The notes beneath the pieces were generated by a model. It ran no database searches and had not been told where the DNA came from. It saw only the letters and a program-made list of their open reading frames with translations. A DNA stretch of 64,000 nucleotides, taken from assembly GCA_013420905.1 (NCBI GenBank), contig JAAXNY010000006.1, positions 2,914,001-2,978,000 of the forward strand, written 5' to 3'. A program made the translations under genes and the position numbers. The DNA comes from Collybia mongolica. Lineage: Eukaryota > Basidiomycota > Agaricomycetes > Agaricales > Clitocybaceae. Positions 1-12,523 of the stretch are shown here, in pieces (positions within the stretch are counted from its first letter, which is position 1; each line of letters starts with the position of its first letter).

Positions 1-2129
1 GATGGCCATGCCGAGGGTTACGCTACGTTTGTATGACCCTTCAACGTTACTGGCAACCCATGCCCTATAGCTCCAGGTCAATGATGAATTCGAAGTTTAG
101 AAAATCCACTTTACACAGAGTTCGCTAGATCACCATAAGAGCATATTAGTTTTGTAAATAATAAATGAAAATCAAGCGTACGAATAGTCGGATATATTGC
201 ACTATCAGAGAGGGAGGGGGGTTCATGAGTGACGGTGTTCGGGGCGATGGGGAAACACTCACGAAACTGCTAAATAAACGGCGAAATACGACAAAGCAGG
301 GCTAGTAGAGGCAATAAGGATAATATATCCCGCTAGTCCTAAATACCATATGAGCTTCTGCCAATACTTCATAGATAAACGTGGCTGACCAACGCCGAAG
401 AGTGCGCTACAGCGAAGATATTAGTAATGTTGTTTTGTTAAGTTCAGTTAGGGTCATAACATACAGATTAATGTAACAACGTTGCCCAATCCTATCACCC
501 AAGAACCCAATTGCACAAGTCATTAAGCAGCCCCAAGCATAGACGGGGACCGACAACAGATTGGCTTGGGTGGCACTATAACCTGACGATTTGTCTCAGT
601 TTTACTTCGAAAATTAAAAGCCGCCAGACCATACCACCCAGCTGTGCTCAAAGTTAGATTGCAGGTGTAACATCAGGTGCATCAACTTGCCTGCGAGATT
701 ATGGACGGTAAAAATAATGAAAAGGCGTACAGCGGGCCATCACTGAGTAATTAGAGTCATCGACCAATACCATCAATAAGGAGTTGAGGCACCCACAAAC
801 CCATGTAAATGCCCACTATTGAATCGCATTACTACCGAATCATTAAGCCTAACAATAATGACTTACTAGCGACCCATGTCTTCCAGTCCATCAAGCTCTT
901 CCAAATGTACTTTTTTTGGAATACTTCTCCCGCCGCACTGAATTGCATGTCATCTTGAAGCCGACGAATGACAAAAACACCTAAGGTGGAATAATTATTA
1001 CGTGATATTACACAGGGATAGAAATCGTAACGTACGCTCTTCCTCCGAAAGAAATTTGGCTGTATCTGGAAAATCTTGTATGATCCAATAAGAGAACAGG
1101 CCAGCAACGACGGTTGCGAGCCCCTCAAGAATGAAAATCCATGCCCATCCTACAATCAGAGGTAAGCGTCCACTATGGGTTGAAAGTACAGCAAGAATCC
1201 ACCTGGTTTACCACCAATCCCATCCATTTTTGCAATAGCAGCCGCTAAAAGACCGCCTTATATCTCGTAAATGCAAGCTCAGGATCTATAAGCGCGAGGG
1301 TAATACACGTACTAAATGCTCCGGCGACTGTTGCGGACGAGAAAAAAACAGCCACTCTAGATCCCATTTCGGAGCGTTTATACCAACTGTAAACGTCCAT
1401 GAGTTTATCAACCTGGTCCAGACCATATATGCTAACCTTGATATATAAAACACGATGCCAGGGTACATCCCAGCCTCAAAGAGTCCAAGCAGAACTCGTA
1501 AAGCTGTATCCGGTTTCACTGATGAGACTTGCTAGTAGTGAAAGGCAGAGTATACCAACTGATGAGACCACCGTAGTTGGTTATCACACCATGCAATGTC
1601 TAGACACAGGCATGAGTTCCGCACTGTATCCGCTGATCAGTGACATACCATAACAATACCCCAGAAAAAGATCATGAGCGAAAGCCACACAGAAGGTCGA
1701 AGCTTGCGCAAGAAGACATTGCTGACGGGCTTCAGTGACGTAAAGAAAATATCAAACGCCATCGTATGAAAGGTGATACTAAACGCGCACCTCGAACAGT
1801 GCATACGGGAAAAAGAACACTGTTAATGAGATTAAAAACTGCTTATCCTTGATGTTTATGTCTGCCTCAATGTCATACAACTGTTGCACAGGTGAGATGT
1901 GAGCGAGAGAAAAAAGCGATACAAAGAACCTGACCTTGGCATTTCCAATACTTCCTCGATCCAAAAAATTAAGCAGATATACGAAAGCTAGCCAAGGGAT
2001 GACATGAAAATCGATCCTTCGCATGAGCTTGTGCTCGTCGACGTTGGTTGTATCGACATCTGAACGAAAGACTTGATCCGGCACAACGCTTCCTTCGGTT
2101 GTGTTTTCCGTAGAGGACGATTTTATCAT
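1..2129 (-). CDS. MFS transporter, anion:cation symporter (allantoate permease-like) family, partial
   Basis: Membrane permease of the Dal5/ACS branch of the major facilitator superfamily; substrates in this family are small organic anions such as allantoate, nicotinate or pantothenate, and the substrate cannot be told here. The ATG at 2129 opens a short cytosolic tail, then TM1 with the family signature YLLNFLDRGSIGNAK; this exon ends at 1935. Later exons give the TM2 segment FLISLTVFFFPYALFE, FLRKLRPSVWLSLMIFFWG, LLGLFEAGMYPGIVFYIS, SEMGSRVAVFFSSATVAGAF, AWIFILEGLATVVAGLFSYW, DGPLYAFSLFLPSII and, near the left edge, WVASNVEGSYKRSV. The gene looks broken in any single frame, but every block joins in phase through short GT-AG introns, so I read it as intact. 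At least ten introns. The C-terminal helices lie beyond position 1. A possible 10-nt exon sits near 115-124. Confidence 0.85.
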
Positions 2130-3099
2130 GTCGAGTGGCTTCGAGGGATCCGCAACCAACCTGTCCGGCTAGCTACTAGGGTTTATAGCGTTTTCAGTTA
2201 TTGTGACATTTTCCACGTCACTCGTGTGATAAGAATAAGCACCGAACCCCATGGTTGGCCCAGTGATGAAAAGTGTCCGGTCAGTCCGACTTAGGCACGG
2301 GAAATATTTTGACATATCGAGCAGATTGTATAACCGGTGTGGGCGCCAACGTCAAGGCCAATAGGCTAGGCTAAAAAAAAAAATAATACATTCTGAGTTT
2401 CCCCCGTGCTCCGCGGATGCCAACCATTTGGGAGAGAAAAATAAGATATCATAGGGCCTTACGCTATAGAACACCCACACTTCCACCTGATCATGTCTGA
2501 AGTCGTCGACAAGTCTCCCTCCAAGTTCCATATGCTTCTGCCACCTGTGTGATGTGTAACAAGCGCCCCCATTCAAGTTCGATCCGAACCTTCCATCAGC
2601 TTATCGGTCTTTTGCGGATGACCAGGGTTAAAATATTCGATGTTGACCTGTGAACCTGGATTCTATGGCGTTGTGGCTGCGCAACAGGTGCGTGTGCTTT
2701 TCGCACCTCAATTTTTAGGACTGATGCAATACATGATCTCCAGTCATCGAATCTGTTATGGTCAGGGAACCCGGTAGTATATGTAACAAGGAACAATCTT
2801 TCCCGATTCCCCGCACGCTCACTGCCGAAGCAGGCGTTGGAAGACATCCTAAACAAATTTTGTAAGTGCGACGTGCGTAACACCGAATGAGGCAATGCTA
2901 GGGAAGAGTAAGGCAGCCAAGATCTTCTATGATCCAACAAGTCAATCCGGTGAATTGCCAGGCCGCAGTACTCCATGGGGACTGCTCAGACAATTAATTA
3001 GAACGAGAGATGTTATTTCTGTTTCAAGAGTCAGGCAGCTCAAAAACATAACACAGTACGAACGTTATACTTTGGGCCCCCTGTGTCCCGTTCGTGCCG
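2130..3099. other. Intergenic region between MFS gene start and ureD end
   Basis: About 970 bp. It must hold the promoter of the minus-strand transporter and the 3' end of ureD. Open frames on the minus strand (2352-2576, 2596-2976) show no family signature and no plausible splicing into either neighbour. I see nothing else in it. Confidence 0.5.
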
Positions 3100-4132
3100 T
3101 CATGCGAAGGCTCTACGGAATACGTCGGCACCGACTGCCTCCCGTAGTCCCAGCAGAGCCTGCTCAAGCCACTTCTTCACCACTTCTGTTTCCTTGCCGG
3201 CAACTCTGATTATAGCACCCCCACCTCCGCCCCAGGTCATAGGACTAAGGGACCAGAGCATCTCCGCCGGGACCTTGCTTTTTAATACGGATATATGATC
3301 GAATTGAGCAGTCATATCACGAATCGCGCCCTGGACTAGCGGACCATAGAGCATCACCATGGCATAGCAAGAGTAAGGTGCCAGTTTGTCATGCAGACTT
3401 CGCGGAGGGAGCTTGGCGCCGGGGTCGACTTCATCGTCAGCTAGCACCATGACGTCCTTGGCAATCCTCTTCCCATCAGCCCAAATTTCGTTTGCACTGT
3501 AATATTTGGAGAAGGACCATTCTTCTCCCAGAGCTTTACGGCCAGAAGTTAACCAGTCAAGAACCACGAGCGAGGAAGTCCCTGACAGGTGGAACGTCTG
3601 AATTTGTCTGTACGATGCCGACTGAAAGCATGTCACAGGGTCGGGCAGAAGGAAAAGGGCACCCCCGGCTGCTACTGCGAATGTCAACGTCTGTGTCGTG
3701 ACCAAAGGGCTCTCCAAAGAGCCTGGATTAGCCATATATTCAGTTGGCCGTTTGATTCGGACTGACGCAAGGCGTTCCCCTGGTCTAGTCTTGAAGACTT
3801 TGGTAGACCCCTACGTGAGACCGACCGTGTTGTGGGGGTCTGTGATGAAGGAAGGGTCAATATTTACTTACCTGAGATAAGAGAACTAGCACCCCTCCTG
3901 TATCAACATCAACGGAGAGGTTGACCTGATCCCCGCCAACGAGCCCACCTCCATAGCTCAAAATGTAGACAACAGCGACGCCACCCGGAGAAACGCGGGG
4001 GGATAAGAGTTTGAGTGGGTATGTTGACGAGAGTTCAGAAAACACTGCATGACTTGCACCATATGAGGACAGGGCGATGCGTCCTCCCCCTGCGTGAATC
4101 TTTGGGATCAAGGAGGGGCCTTGAGGTCCCAT
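3100..4132 (-). CDS. ureD: Urease accessory protein UreD
   Basis: Chaperone that, with UreF and UreG, delivers nickel to apo-urease in the cytosol. Two exons: 4132-3872 and 3810-3100, separated by a 61-bp GT-AG intron (GTAAGT donor); predicted 323 aa, a normal length for a fungal UreD. The first exon carries the family core: a Gly-rich SSYGASHAVFSELSSTYPLK stretch, then VVYILSYGGGLVGGDQV and a beta-rich DTGGVLVLLSQ that continues across the splice into GSTKVFK. The second exon has LFLLPDPVTCFQSASYRQIQ and LVVLDWLTSGR. The ATG at 4132 is chosen because the conserved region begins about 15 residues later; an in-frame upstream extension to 4243 is open but unlike the family. No urease structural gene is in the window. 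Its promoter lies in the 460 bp between 4132 and the end of byr4. Confidence 0.93.
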
Positions 4133-4594
4133 AACAGAGTTGGGCAAAACCAAAAGTATGTCTTGATAGAAAAAAGAAAAAGCTGGATAAAATGCGTCTG
4201 CAATCCAATGATAAGAAAGAAGCAAGGCAGAGATTTCACTCAAGTGGCAAGTGGCAAAGGTTTTTAAAGGTGATCAGCTAGGAGGTTAATTTGTCGCATG
4301 AGGGGTGGGATTTTGAATCATCTTATATTTCGGTAATTGAACATGTTCGCCATAGGTGCAGGAAACAAAAAAAAGGGGAAAAAAGTACAAAAGGAGTGTG
4401 TAGACTGATGGGAGACGTTGAAGGACGGTAAATGAAAAGGAAAAGGAGGGTGGGGTAAAAATGAGCTAAAACAACAACAGGTTCAAGAAAGGTTAAAGGC
4501 GAAATAAATGAGCTGTACGTGCCGACAGACACTGAGACTAGATGTAATAATAATAGTAGTAGTTATAGTACGCATAGAAAGACAAGGGGAAGTC
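4133..4594. other. Intergenic region between ureD start and byr4 end
   Basis: Holds the presumed ureD promoter (minus strand) and the byr4 3' UTR. It is rich in short A-runs and G/A stretches. No gene or structured element recognised. Confidence 0.5.
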
Positions 4595-7303
4595 TCAGTA
4601 CTTGCGTGTTGCAAGAGCCCTGATTTCATAGAGACTAGAGCGGTCAGGCGCTGCGAAGACATCCAATCGTGCAAGGGTAGATTTCCACCCCTTCATTTCG
4701 ACCCGATGTCTTTCTTCCGCATGCCTGCAACTCTCCAAGAACCCTTCATCGATATCAAATACCATCGATGCCCGCGAGCCACGGTCACTGCCGGATTCTG
4801 ATATGGTGCGGGTATGGCTGCGGGCAGGACTCGGGGCTTCCGCTCGTGTCGAGGAGGTAGAAGAATCGGCAGTACTAGTTGTATTGGCGCTGCTAATGTC
4901 GGACCCCATAAATTGCAAACTAGCACGTATTGTCCCACCCTTGGATTCCCACCCCTCGCCGTCCTCCTCATCGTCTGCGAGGTTGGCGAATACGTCTGGC
5001 TCGTCTTCGTCAGGTGGTAAGGTCGATACCCAACACATTCGCGTGGGATCAAACATCATGTTTCCCACTATCCGTGCACCTGAGGCGAAAGAGCCGACAG
5101 GTGATCCAATTGATGAACCTGTTAGATGGGTGATGAGGGCGGGTCTTGTCGACGTTCCGACGGCCGCATCGAAATCACGAAGGATATGGTCGTTTCCCTC
5201 CCACCGGAGTGAAAGAGGGTTCCACTTCATGTCACCAACGACTAAAGATATAGCATAAGAACCTGGCTTGATATCATGCCAAAAACTAACCTTTAGGAGC
5301 GCTAGTGCCCCCCAAATTGCGTATAAGTGTTGGTTTTCTGCGCGTTGGTGAAGAAACATTCTTTTTCCTCTTCGAGCTATTTTCGTTTGGACTAGAAGGT
5401 TTTGAGGGGAATTCAATACGAGTTGTGGTGCGCTTGAGTGTATTAGTCGCAGGGGCAAAGGCTGTGATAGCAGTTGCATCTGAGAATAATGATCAGCCCT
5501 ACGAGGAAAGACGTCAAGTCGAACTCATAACACACCAGTGCTACCACTTGATCCGTCTCTTCGCCCCCTTCTCCGAACGGTCCCTTTTTCATGTGTTTTT
5601 GAAGAAAAGCTCGCCCCGGGAACGCGATTTCCATATCCTTTGGGCTGCACTCGAAATCGACCTTCTTTTTCCCGGTCAGTCGGAAGGTCATCAATTCCAT
5701 CTAGTTCTGTTCCGTCTCCGTATGTTCGTTGACGTTTCGGTCGGCGAAGGACTTTGGGGGCTGTAGGTTGCGGATTGCTCGGGACTCGTGTGGACCTTAC
5801 GGAGAGACTGGAAGGCGGGCGCGGAGGTAGAGGGGATGTTGCACGGAATTTGGGCGATTGCGCACCTGGAGATGGGGGCGCGACAAAGACACCTGAGAGT
5901 GCAGGCCGTGCTTTCAAACGCGACTGTGTAGGCATAGTCAGCCGAAGTGCAGCGGGGTTAGATGACGGGGTGGATGGGCGCGTAGGGGGGACTTTGAATT
6001 CAAGTATCCTACTTGTGGAGTTCTTGTGCGATTTGGCGCGAGATGCAGCGGTTGGCTCTTCATATCGAGCTTTGGATCCACTTGCCACCGGTGCCAGCCC
6101 GGAGCCTGATGCCTGGGCGTTACTGGATTCGATGAGAGAGGATAGTGATGCTTTACGGGTAAGTTTCCGTAGGGTGGATGGTGGAGTTGGAGGTTTAAGG
6201 CCTGAGTATGACTTTTGGCCACGAAGGCTTCCCGGTTTAGGCGATAGAAATGAAGGGGAAGGTGGAGTAGGGGAAGCAGATGAAAAGGCTTGATACGTTT
6301 GAGCGCGTGCTGGTGGGCGCAGAGGGGGAGATGGTGAAAGTCTGATTTTCTGAAGCTGGCGGGCAGATGACGTAGGGGGATTAAGGGGGGATTTGGATCG
6401 ATTTAAGCGGGACGGGGGTCGAAGTGACGAAGGGCGCTGTGGGGGCACGCTATTGCTTCTGTTGAAGTGGCGCTGAGATTGCTGTTGGGTGTTGCTCAAT
6501 AGGCGGCTAGGACTCAGGTCAACATCGTCGTCGAAGACAAGCCCCATTTCGAAATCATCCTCGGGATCGGGACTTGCAACTTTGACTTGATTGCTCGTGA
6601 ATTGGGCTTTCTTCTTCATCTCGAGAATCTTGGTAAGCTGGCGGCCACCTTGGCCAGATTCGAAGATAGCGGAAGGGATGACAAGACCTTCCAGCTCTTC
6701 GTCTTCTTCGTCCTCTTCAGTCTCAGTGTCGGGAAGGGAGGCGGATGAGGCGGAATTGGAAGAGGGCGATGCATCGGCGAAGCCGAGAGAAGAATAGGCG
6801 TCAGATGATTGGGATGACGAGGTTTGGTCTTTATCTCCCCATTCAAGCGAGTGCTTTGAAGATCGGTGATTGAGGGACAAAGGGGCGAGGGAAAGCTGTG
6901 TGAGGTCTGAGGGTAGAGAAAGTCCATCCTCATAGTCTTCATCGATAGGTGGCTGTGGAGGTTTGAGGGTTGGTTTGGGAAGAGCGGTGACTTTGATTGT
7001 TGACACCCCTTCGTCTTCTTCGTCAAAGTCAGTGTCCATTTGAGTTGTAGGAGGGCGGATGGTAAAAATCTCAGACTGAGATTTGGTCGATGCAGACCCG
7101 GATCGTGCTACTATGCCCGCCATAACAGCCTTTGCTTTTGCCCCACCAGTTTTCCCAAAATCCATCTCGAGATCCCAGTCTTCGTCGTCGTCGTCGTCTT
7201 TGTCGGATGGTGCATGGATGGGTTCACCCTCTGGAAGATCAAAATCGGCATCTGGCCATTCCTCACGAGGAAGGACGAGAGTAGGAGCGGGAATGGTGGC
7301 CAT
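4595..7303 (-). CDS. byr4: Byr4/Bfa1-type septation GAP subunit
   Basis: In fission yeast Byr4 with Cdc16 forms the two-part GAP that keeps the Spg1 GTPase of the septation initiation network inactive at the spindle pole body; I infer the same role. Three exons: 7303-5536, 5479-5291 and 5241-4595, all in phase, predicted 867 aa. The N-terminus has the conserved acidic EEWPDADFDLP motif followed by a run of Asp and EDWDLEMDFG. The long middle is low-complexity Ser/Pro, as is usual in this family. The C-terminal half carries the conserved block: KPTLIRNLGG at the end of exon 2, GDMKWNPLSLRWEGND, IVGNMMFDPTRMCWVS and finally a helical FDIDEGFLESCRHAEERH region. Exon 2 cannot be read as one frame with its neighbours; splicing with GTGTGT and GTTAGT donors restores the family sequence. 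ATG at 7303 precedes the conserved motif directly. Confidence 0.9.
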
Positions 7304-7663
7304 AGTGAAGGGTAATAAGGAAGGCGATATTGATATGCGAGTATTGTCGGTTATGGTGGATGTGGAGTGAGATGGGCCGGGTTAAAGGCAGGGAAAAAGG
7401 GAAAGAGAGACGGATGGATTAAAGGACGGCGAAGAGCATGTGCTAACAAAAGCAAAGCACGGAATATATGAATCTCTTTTATTTAGAAAGAAAGAAAAAA
7501 AAAAGACGAGTGGAAGGGACAACAACGACAGCGGTAAAGCCTCGTGTCCGCAAACATGCCTTTATGTCACACTTTCGTCACGTCGCCGTCACACTATAAT
7601 GGACTCTGGAATCCCATTGTTTATTATTTCAATATAAAATAAATAATGGAAATGAGCACCCCG
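7304..7663. other. Intergenic region: byr4 promoter and NRDE2 3' end
   Basis: 360 bp between two minus-strand genes. Purine-rich on the plus strand (pyrimidine-rich in the sense of byr4), consistent with a CT-rich fungal promoter. No other feature recognised. Confidence 0.5.
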
Positions 7664-10600
7664 TCAATATGGCATCAGTCTTCTCAATTCCCGCGCGCTT
7701 TCCTCAATCTCGTCTCCGCTCTCCCCAGAGTTATCACTGTCTCTTTGCTCTATCTCCTTCCACCCTGCCAACGCCTCGTCCAACCCTCGTCGCAGACGTA
7801 ATCCACGCTCTACCATTGTGTCTGCCATCGCCTTCAGCTCATGGGCGCTGAAAACACTTCGCAGAGGGCCAAAAGCTAGCAGGTAAAGTTCTGTGCAGTC
7901 AACGGTCAGACGGGTTTCGATCTGCTTCATCATCCACCTGCCTTTCACTAATGGGCATTCTGCTATCGCTCGGAAAAGGAGCTTTTTGGCCTGTTGGAGT
8001 TGCCCTGCTCGTATCTCGAACTCCAGATAGACCCGCCACACCACATGGCTTGACCTTGTTCTACACACACAATAGATAAATAAATAATGAAATGAATCAA
8101 AAAATACTATCATACCTCTCGCTATCCACTGCGGCAGCTAGCCCGCTTCTCGTACGTTCAATTTCACTTTTCCATCGACCTCTCTCCCATCCTGCAATCC
8201 ATACTTCTGATATCCTCCGAAAAACATTTTTTGTGCTGCCTCCGTTGTCACCCAACCTTTCTCGAACGCGCCCCCAGATTCCTTGACCCTTCTCCCCTTC
8301 CAAAAACAAGCCCATGATCAGGGAGTTGTTGGGATATTCATCCAGTGCCTTTGCCACGCGCTCCCTTAAAATGAAAGGTGGCATTGGGCTTCTCAAAACG
8401 ACGCTATAGTGGTAGAGCATGAAAAGGGATGCGACAGTCAGGCTCTCACGATTGATGTTATTTTCCCCCTCTCCAGAAACATAAAGATAGTCATCGAACA
8501 CTTTGAGTGCCCCAGATGGTTCCCTTGCCGCCAGTAAATCGAGCAATGCTCGGAGCTTGATCCACGCCTCTCGCGCTTTAATTTGACTTTCTTCCTTGGC
8601 GGCATTTTCCAAACTCCGTTTTGCCCGTAGCACCACAATACCACTCCGACCTTCAATCCCAACAGAACGAAGAACGATATTGAATGTTTGTTCTCGATCA
8701 CCCTCCAGCCACTCCATTTCGGCCCAATCCCACCACAACGAACCACGCCCTTCCACAACATGGGGTATTGATCCGACGAGCACCGTTTGATACACCTTTC
8801 GAGCGTCTTTCACTCGCCCACGGGCCTTCTCGAGCCGTGCGTGCGCAGCCCAATGTAAGATAGACTCACGCTGAGTGGATAAAAACGAACGTGAAAGCTT
8901 AATGGCGCTGAGCAGACCATTAAATTCGAGTTGGAAGTGATAACCATGATACACATACCTTTTGATGCTAGTAGCAGCCTCGAATGCCAGAGCCAGAGCA
9001 TCCCACTCAAAATCGTCCCCTTCTTGTCTCAGCTGAGCGAAAACAGATCTCACAAGCCTTTCATTTAGACCTTCGACATCCTTTACATCCCATATACCTA
9101 TTTTTCCGCTGCCCTTTAAAACCCCGTTACCGGTTGGGACTTCCAAGGGCCCCAAAACACCATTTCCCCAAGAGCGAACTGGACCAAATTCGCTCACATA
9201 TTCCTTTTCCCGGCCGACGATCACTCCAGCAACCGCATCCGTCGCAAGATGAGGCCGGTCGACATCACCGGGAAACAATGCGTCAAGATAGGAGGAGCGC
9301 TGAAGATGGCCACTGTTCCATCTGTCATCCCAATTTACCTGGCCACTACCAGAAAGCCAGTCAGAGAACCCAGGAATGTGGAGGCCCAGGAATGACAACC
9401 ATATTAAACGGAATGCGCGTTTCAAATGAGGAAAACGCAAGTCCATAAGAAGTGATCGAATGTCGCTGAAGAGGACTATGGAGTATGGATCGCTCTCCAG
9501 TGATTCCTGGGAGGAATGCGTAGGAAGGATTTCATTGAGATCAGCCTGCAATTCCTCTGCAGCCCACTGCCGATATGGATCAAGATCAATGGCGCTTGAG
9601 GAAGACTTATTCGAGGTTCTAGGAGCTTGCCGTTGGGGACTGCCAGCTAGCCAGCTAGCCCATCCTTGCGCACCATCTTCTCCCGCTCGCAGCATTTCCG
9701 ATTCCCAAAACTCTTCCAATGAGTCAAGTTGACTTCGAAAAGATGTGCCACACAGAGAGGATGGCAATCGGTACGTCCTAAGGAAACCCTATATCAACAG
9801 CGCCATGAAATAATTCTAAATACAAACGTACAATTCGGCCTGTGCTTGAAACATCGCTGTAGCACGTTCCGGGTATCCTATGCCACAATAAATTTCAGGA
9901 GACACATATAAGTTTACTAATCACATACCTGCCTTTTGGAAAGCAACAGCAACTCGCCAGAAAATTCTCAACATTGTAGCTTCGCCTCGCTCACTAGGAT
10001 CTAACGTAGCCAGCATGCGTAGTGTATCTTCCATGATTCCATCAATACCACGGTTTCCTTTCCCTATCCTCCACTCAAGCCACTCAAGTTGGACTCCAGA
10101 TCCTTCCACCTTCAACGCATCCTCCCACTCAGCTCTGAGCTTGCTTTCATGCCATATCTCTTCTCCTGCTTTCATATATTTAAGCCGCAGCAATTTGGAG
10201 GTACCGTTTCGTGGGTCAGCAGCCAGGGCACGTCCAAGGATTGAGAGTGTCATTTCGGAACGTGCTTTATTAGCATTCTTGGACGATTCCGGTATTGTAG
10301 ACAGTGTGTGGGACAAAAGGAGAAGCCAGGTTTCTGTGGAAGATGGATCTGCAATGACCTGCTGGCCCAAAAGTTTCAGGGTTTCCTGATGTGTCGTCAA
10401 AACAAACGCGTCGGAATCATTCCCAGAGTCATATCCACCGTTGTCATCATCGGACATTGACGAACTTTCTGAGTCTGTTTCATTATGATTCTGCGGCAGG
10501 GTGATGGATCGATATGACGGCTCCGTGTTGTTTGAACTATGACTGGAAGACAGCCGTAAGAACCCGTCCACTTCTTCATACCTACGAGAATCACTGGATT

Positions 10601-11205
10601 GTGTTATTCTGTGAGTTGGAGGCGCCGCCAAGAGAGCGCGGCCTTTGGAATCAGTCAATCCTGGCATCTATCGACCACGTAGATTTTGAGAAATCAAGTA
10701 GGATAAAAAAACATCACCAAGGTATACCTTTTTACGTTTAAAAGGGGCTACTTCGATTCCATTGCTGCGTTGGAACGCAGTCCACCCATACGGAATTCCC
10801 AATATGGCCCTGCCCCCTTCACCATCATTAGATGTCACGAAGGATAGATTGAAGACACATACGATCGACGGGGCGATATTTTGGTACGTCCCCCGCATGC
10901 AATCCCCCATATCGAAGGTTGAGCGGGTCACCCTTCCTATCAACATAGAAAAGGCGTGTCAAGCCAGCGTCGCGAAAATTCGTGTCCTCGTTGACTTTCC
11001 ATCGTTCATCGTCAGATAGATGGGGGACAATATCCGCGTCGTTTGATCCCCCCTTGTGCTTCCGTTTTTTCTCCTTGCGCTTGCTACTATGTCTTGACTG
11101 GCCAGGTCCAAGGGGATGCTCCTTGTCACCCCTTCTCTCAGGTTCAACGTGTTTACTAGCATGAGGCTCCAGCTCCGGAAATGAAGCGAACGATGGAGGA
11201 ATCAT
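7664..11205 (-). CDS. NRDE2: NRDE2 (nuclear RNAi-defective 2) family protein
   Basis: Nuclear HAT/TPR-repeat protein; in worm and fission yeast it works with the Mtr4-like helicase in nuclear RNA surveillance and small-RNA-guided silencing. Six exons in phase: 11205-10863, 10816-10728, 10667-9929, 9877-9832, 9777-8116 and 8060-7664; predicted 1091 aa. The N-terminus is lysine-rich (SKRKEKKRKHK) and then shows the family hallmark FYVDRKGDPLNLRYGGLH. Exon 3 begins the helical repeats; exons 4-5 carry ERATAMFQAQAEL and LDSLEEFWESEMLR, and the rest is HAT-like repeats (LWWDWAEMEWLEGD, VVWRVYLEFEIRAGQ). The second intron-exon boundary (acceptor near 10817) is the least certain. It shares a 171-bp promoter with NIP7 on the other strand. 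In fungi that silence transposons through nuclear RNA pathways this gene could bear on the CpG-poor repeat blocks nearby, but that is only inference. Confidence 0.92.
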
Positions 11206-11376
11206 CTTAGTTGTTCTGGTAAGGACTGAATTTCTGCATTAGATGATAGAAAGGTGAAATGCTGCATCCGAACGATAACTTGAGCTGTCATGGCTTTACG
11301 TAAGCTGATTCCCCTCTCGAAGTTTTCGCTCAGTCAGAGCAGAAGAAACTTAATCTTCAACTAAAACGGTCCCAGC
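11206..11376. promoter_or_regulatory. Bidirectional promoter, NRDE2 / NIP7
   Basis: 171 bp between two divergent ATGs (11205 on minus, 11377 on plus). No clear TATA box. Both products work in nuclear RNA metabolism, so shared control is plausible but not shown. Confidence 0.6.
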
Positions 11377-12204
11377 ATGCGGCCCCTCACAGAGGACGAA
11401 TCAAAGGCGGTGTTTACAAAACTTGCAAACTACATCGTTCGTGGCGGTTACAAGTAATCCTGGCATGTACTCAACGTTATATACCCACTTTCTTTTTAGG
11501 GAAAAAACCTCATTCACCTGATCGACCGACCAGACGAACCCTACTGCTTCAGGCTTCAAAAAGATCGAGTGTACTATGTCTCTGAGGCGTCTATGCGCCT
11601 AGGGATCTCTGTTGCACGGCCAAACCTAGTCAGCCTTGGAACGTGTTTTGGCAAATTCAGTAAAAGTGGCAAATTCAAGCTCCACATCACTGCACTGGAC
11701 TACGTTGCACAGTATGCAAGATACAAGGTTTTTTTGTTCTTTGCTCTACGACCCTCATCAAACAACTATTGAATTTGATTTCAGGTGTGGATAAAGCCTA
11801 ATGGCGAGATGCCCTTCCTTTATGGGAATCATGTTGTCAAAGCACATTTAGGAAGGATAACGGAAGATACACCAGAGCATCAAGGGGTTGTGGTGTTTAG
11901 TATGAAGGATATTCCTTTGGTGAGAATGGAACTTTTGCGCGCTAGGAAACACTGTTGATCTTCTTTCGATAGGGTTTCGGGGTCACTGCGCGATCGACAG
12001 TAGACACACGAAAACTCGACCCAACATCGATTATAGTATTCCACCAAGCGTAGGTCTACACGTTTTTCATGTCTCATCGGTTTCTCACCTTGGTCATGGA
12101 TGCAGGGATGTTGGAGAGTATCTGCGTGATGAAGTGAGTCGGCTCGATTACCCAGATGTATGTATACGCTACTAACCCCACGCTCTCAGGATACTTTGTT
12201 TTAG
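11377..12204 (+). CDS. NIP7: 60S ribosome biogenesis factor NIP7
   Basis: Nucleolar factor needed for 27S pre-rRNA processing and 60S subunit assembly. Six exons: 11377-11436, 11500-11727, 11785-11919, 11973-12049, 12106-12133 and 12190-12204; predicted 180 aa, the usual length of the family. Starts [20 protein letters not shown], splices to [20 protein letters not shown] and [15 protein letters not shown], and continues to [20 protein letters not shown]. The C-terminal half is the RNA-binding PUA domain ([39 protein letters not shown]). The last two exons give VGEYLRDE and the canonical DTLF terminus; the final exon is only 15 nt including the stop. The first intron donor is GTTCGT, weaker than the others. 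Confidence 0.97.
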
Positions 12205-12523
12205 GCGACATCCCATATGTTTTACCTACAATCTCTAATGGTTTTGGGAGGTTTTAACGGACCCATTTCTTACTGTACCCGGTTTTGAAGTGCTCAGCCG
12301 TGGTAGATTACTTTATATCCGTGTGCAGGCACATGTTGGAAATCCAGATTCATGATTGGACTGAAGGGCTTGCACTCCAAAAGAGCCGAATTGTACCTAC
12401 CGCCTCTCATGGATGTTGAGGGTTTGGTATGAACAATATCACCTTTAAAATACATGTAATACTGGGCTGGCCGATTATGTACTTCAAAAAATTCAGAGCT
12501 TCGGAAGCTTGTCGGCCTTCGGA
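12205..12523. other. Intergenic region NIP7-SEC39
   Basis: 319 bp between two co-directional genes. Holds the NIP7 3' UTR and SEC39 promoter. No further upstream exon for SEC39 and no other feature recognised. Confidence 0.5.

Noticed and set aside
832..2159. Reading the MFS gene as a degraded pseudogene because its pieces lie in different frames
   Set aside because: Each conserved block joins in phase across GT-AG introns of usual size; no unavoidable stop or frameshift remains.
5754..6293. 179-aa Gly/Asp-rich plus-strand frame
   Set aside because: Antisense to the Ser/Pro-rich middle of byr4; composition follows from that.
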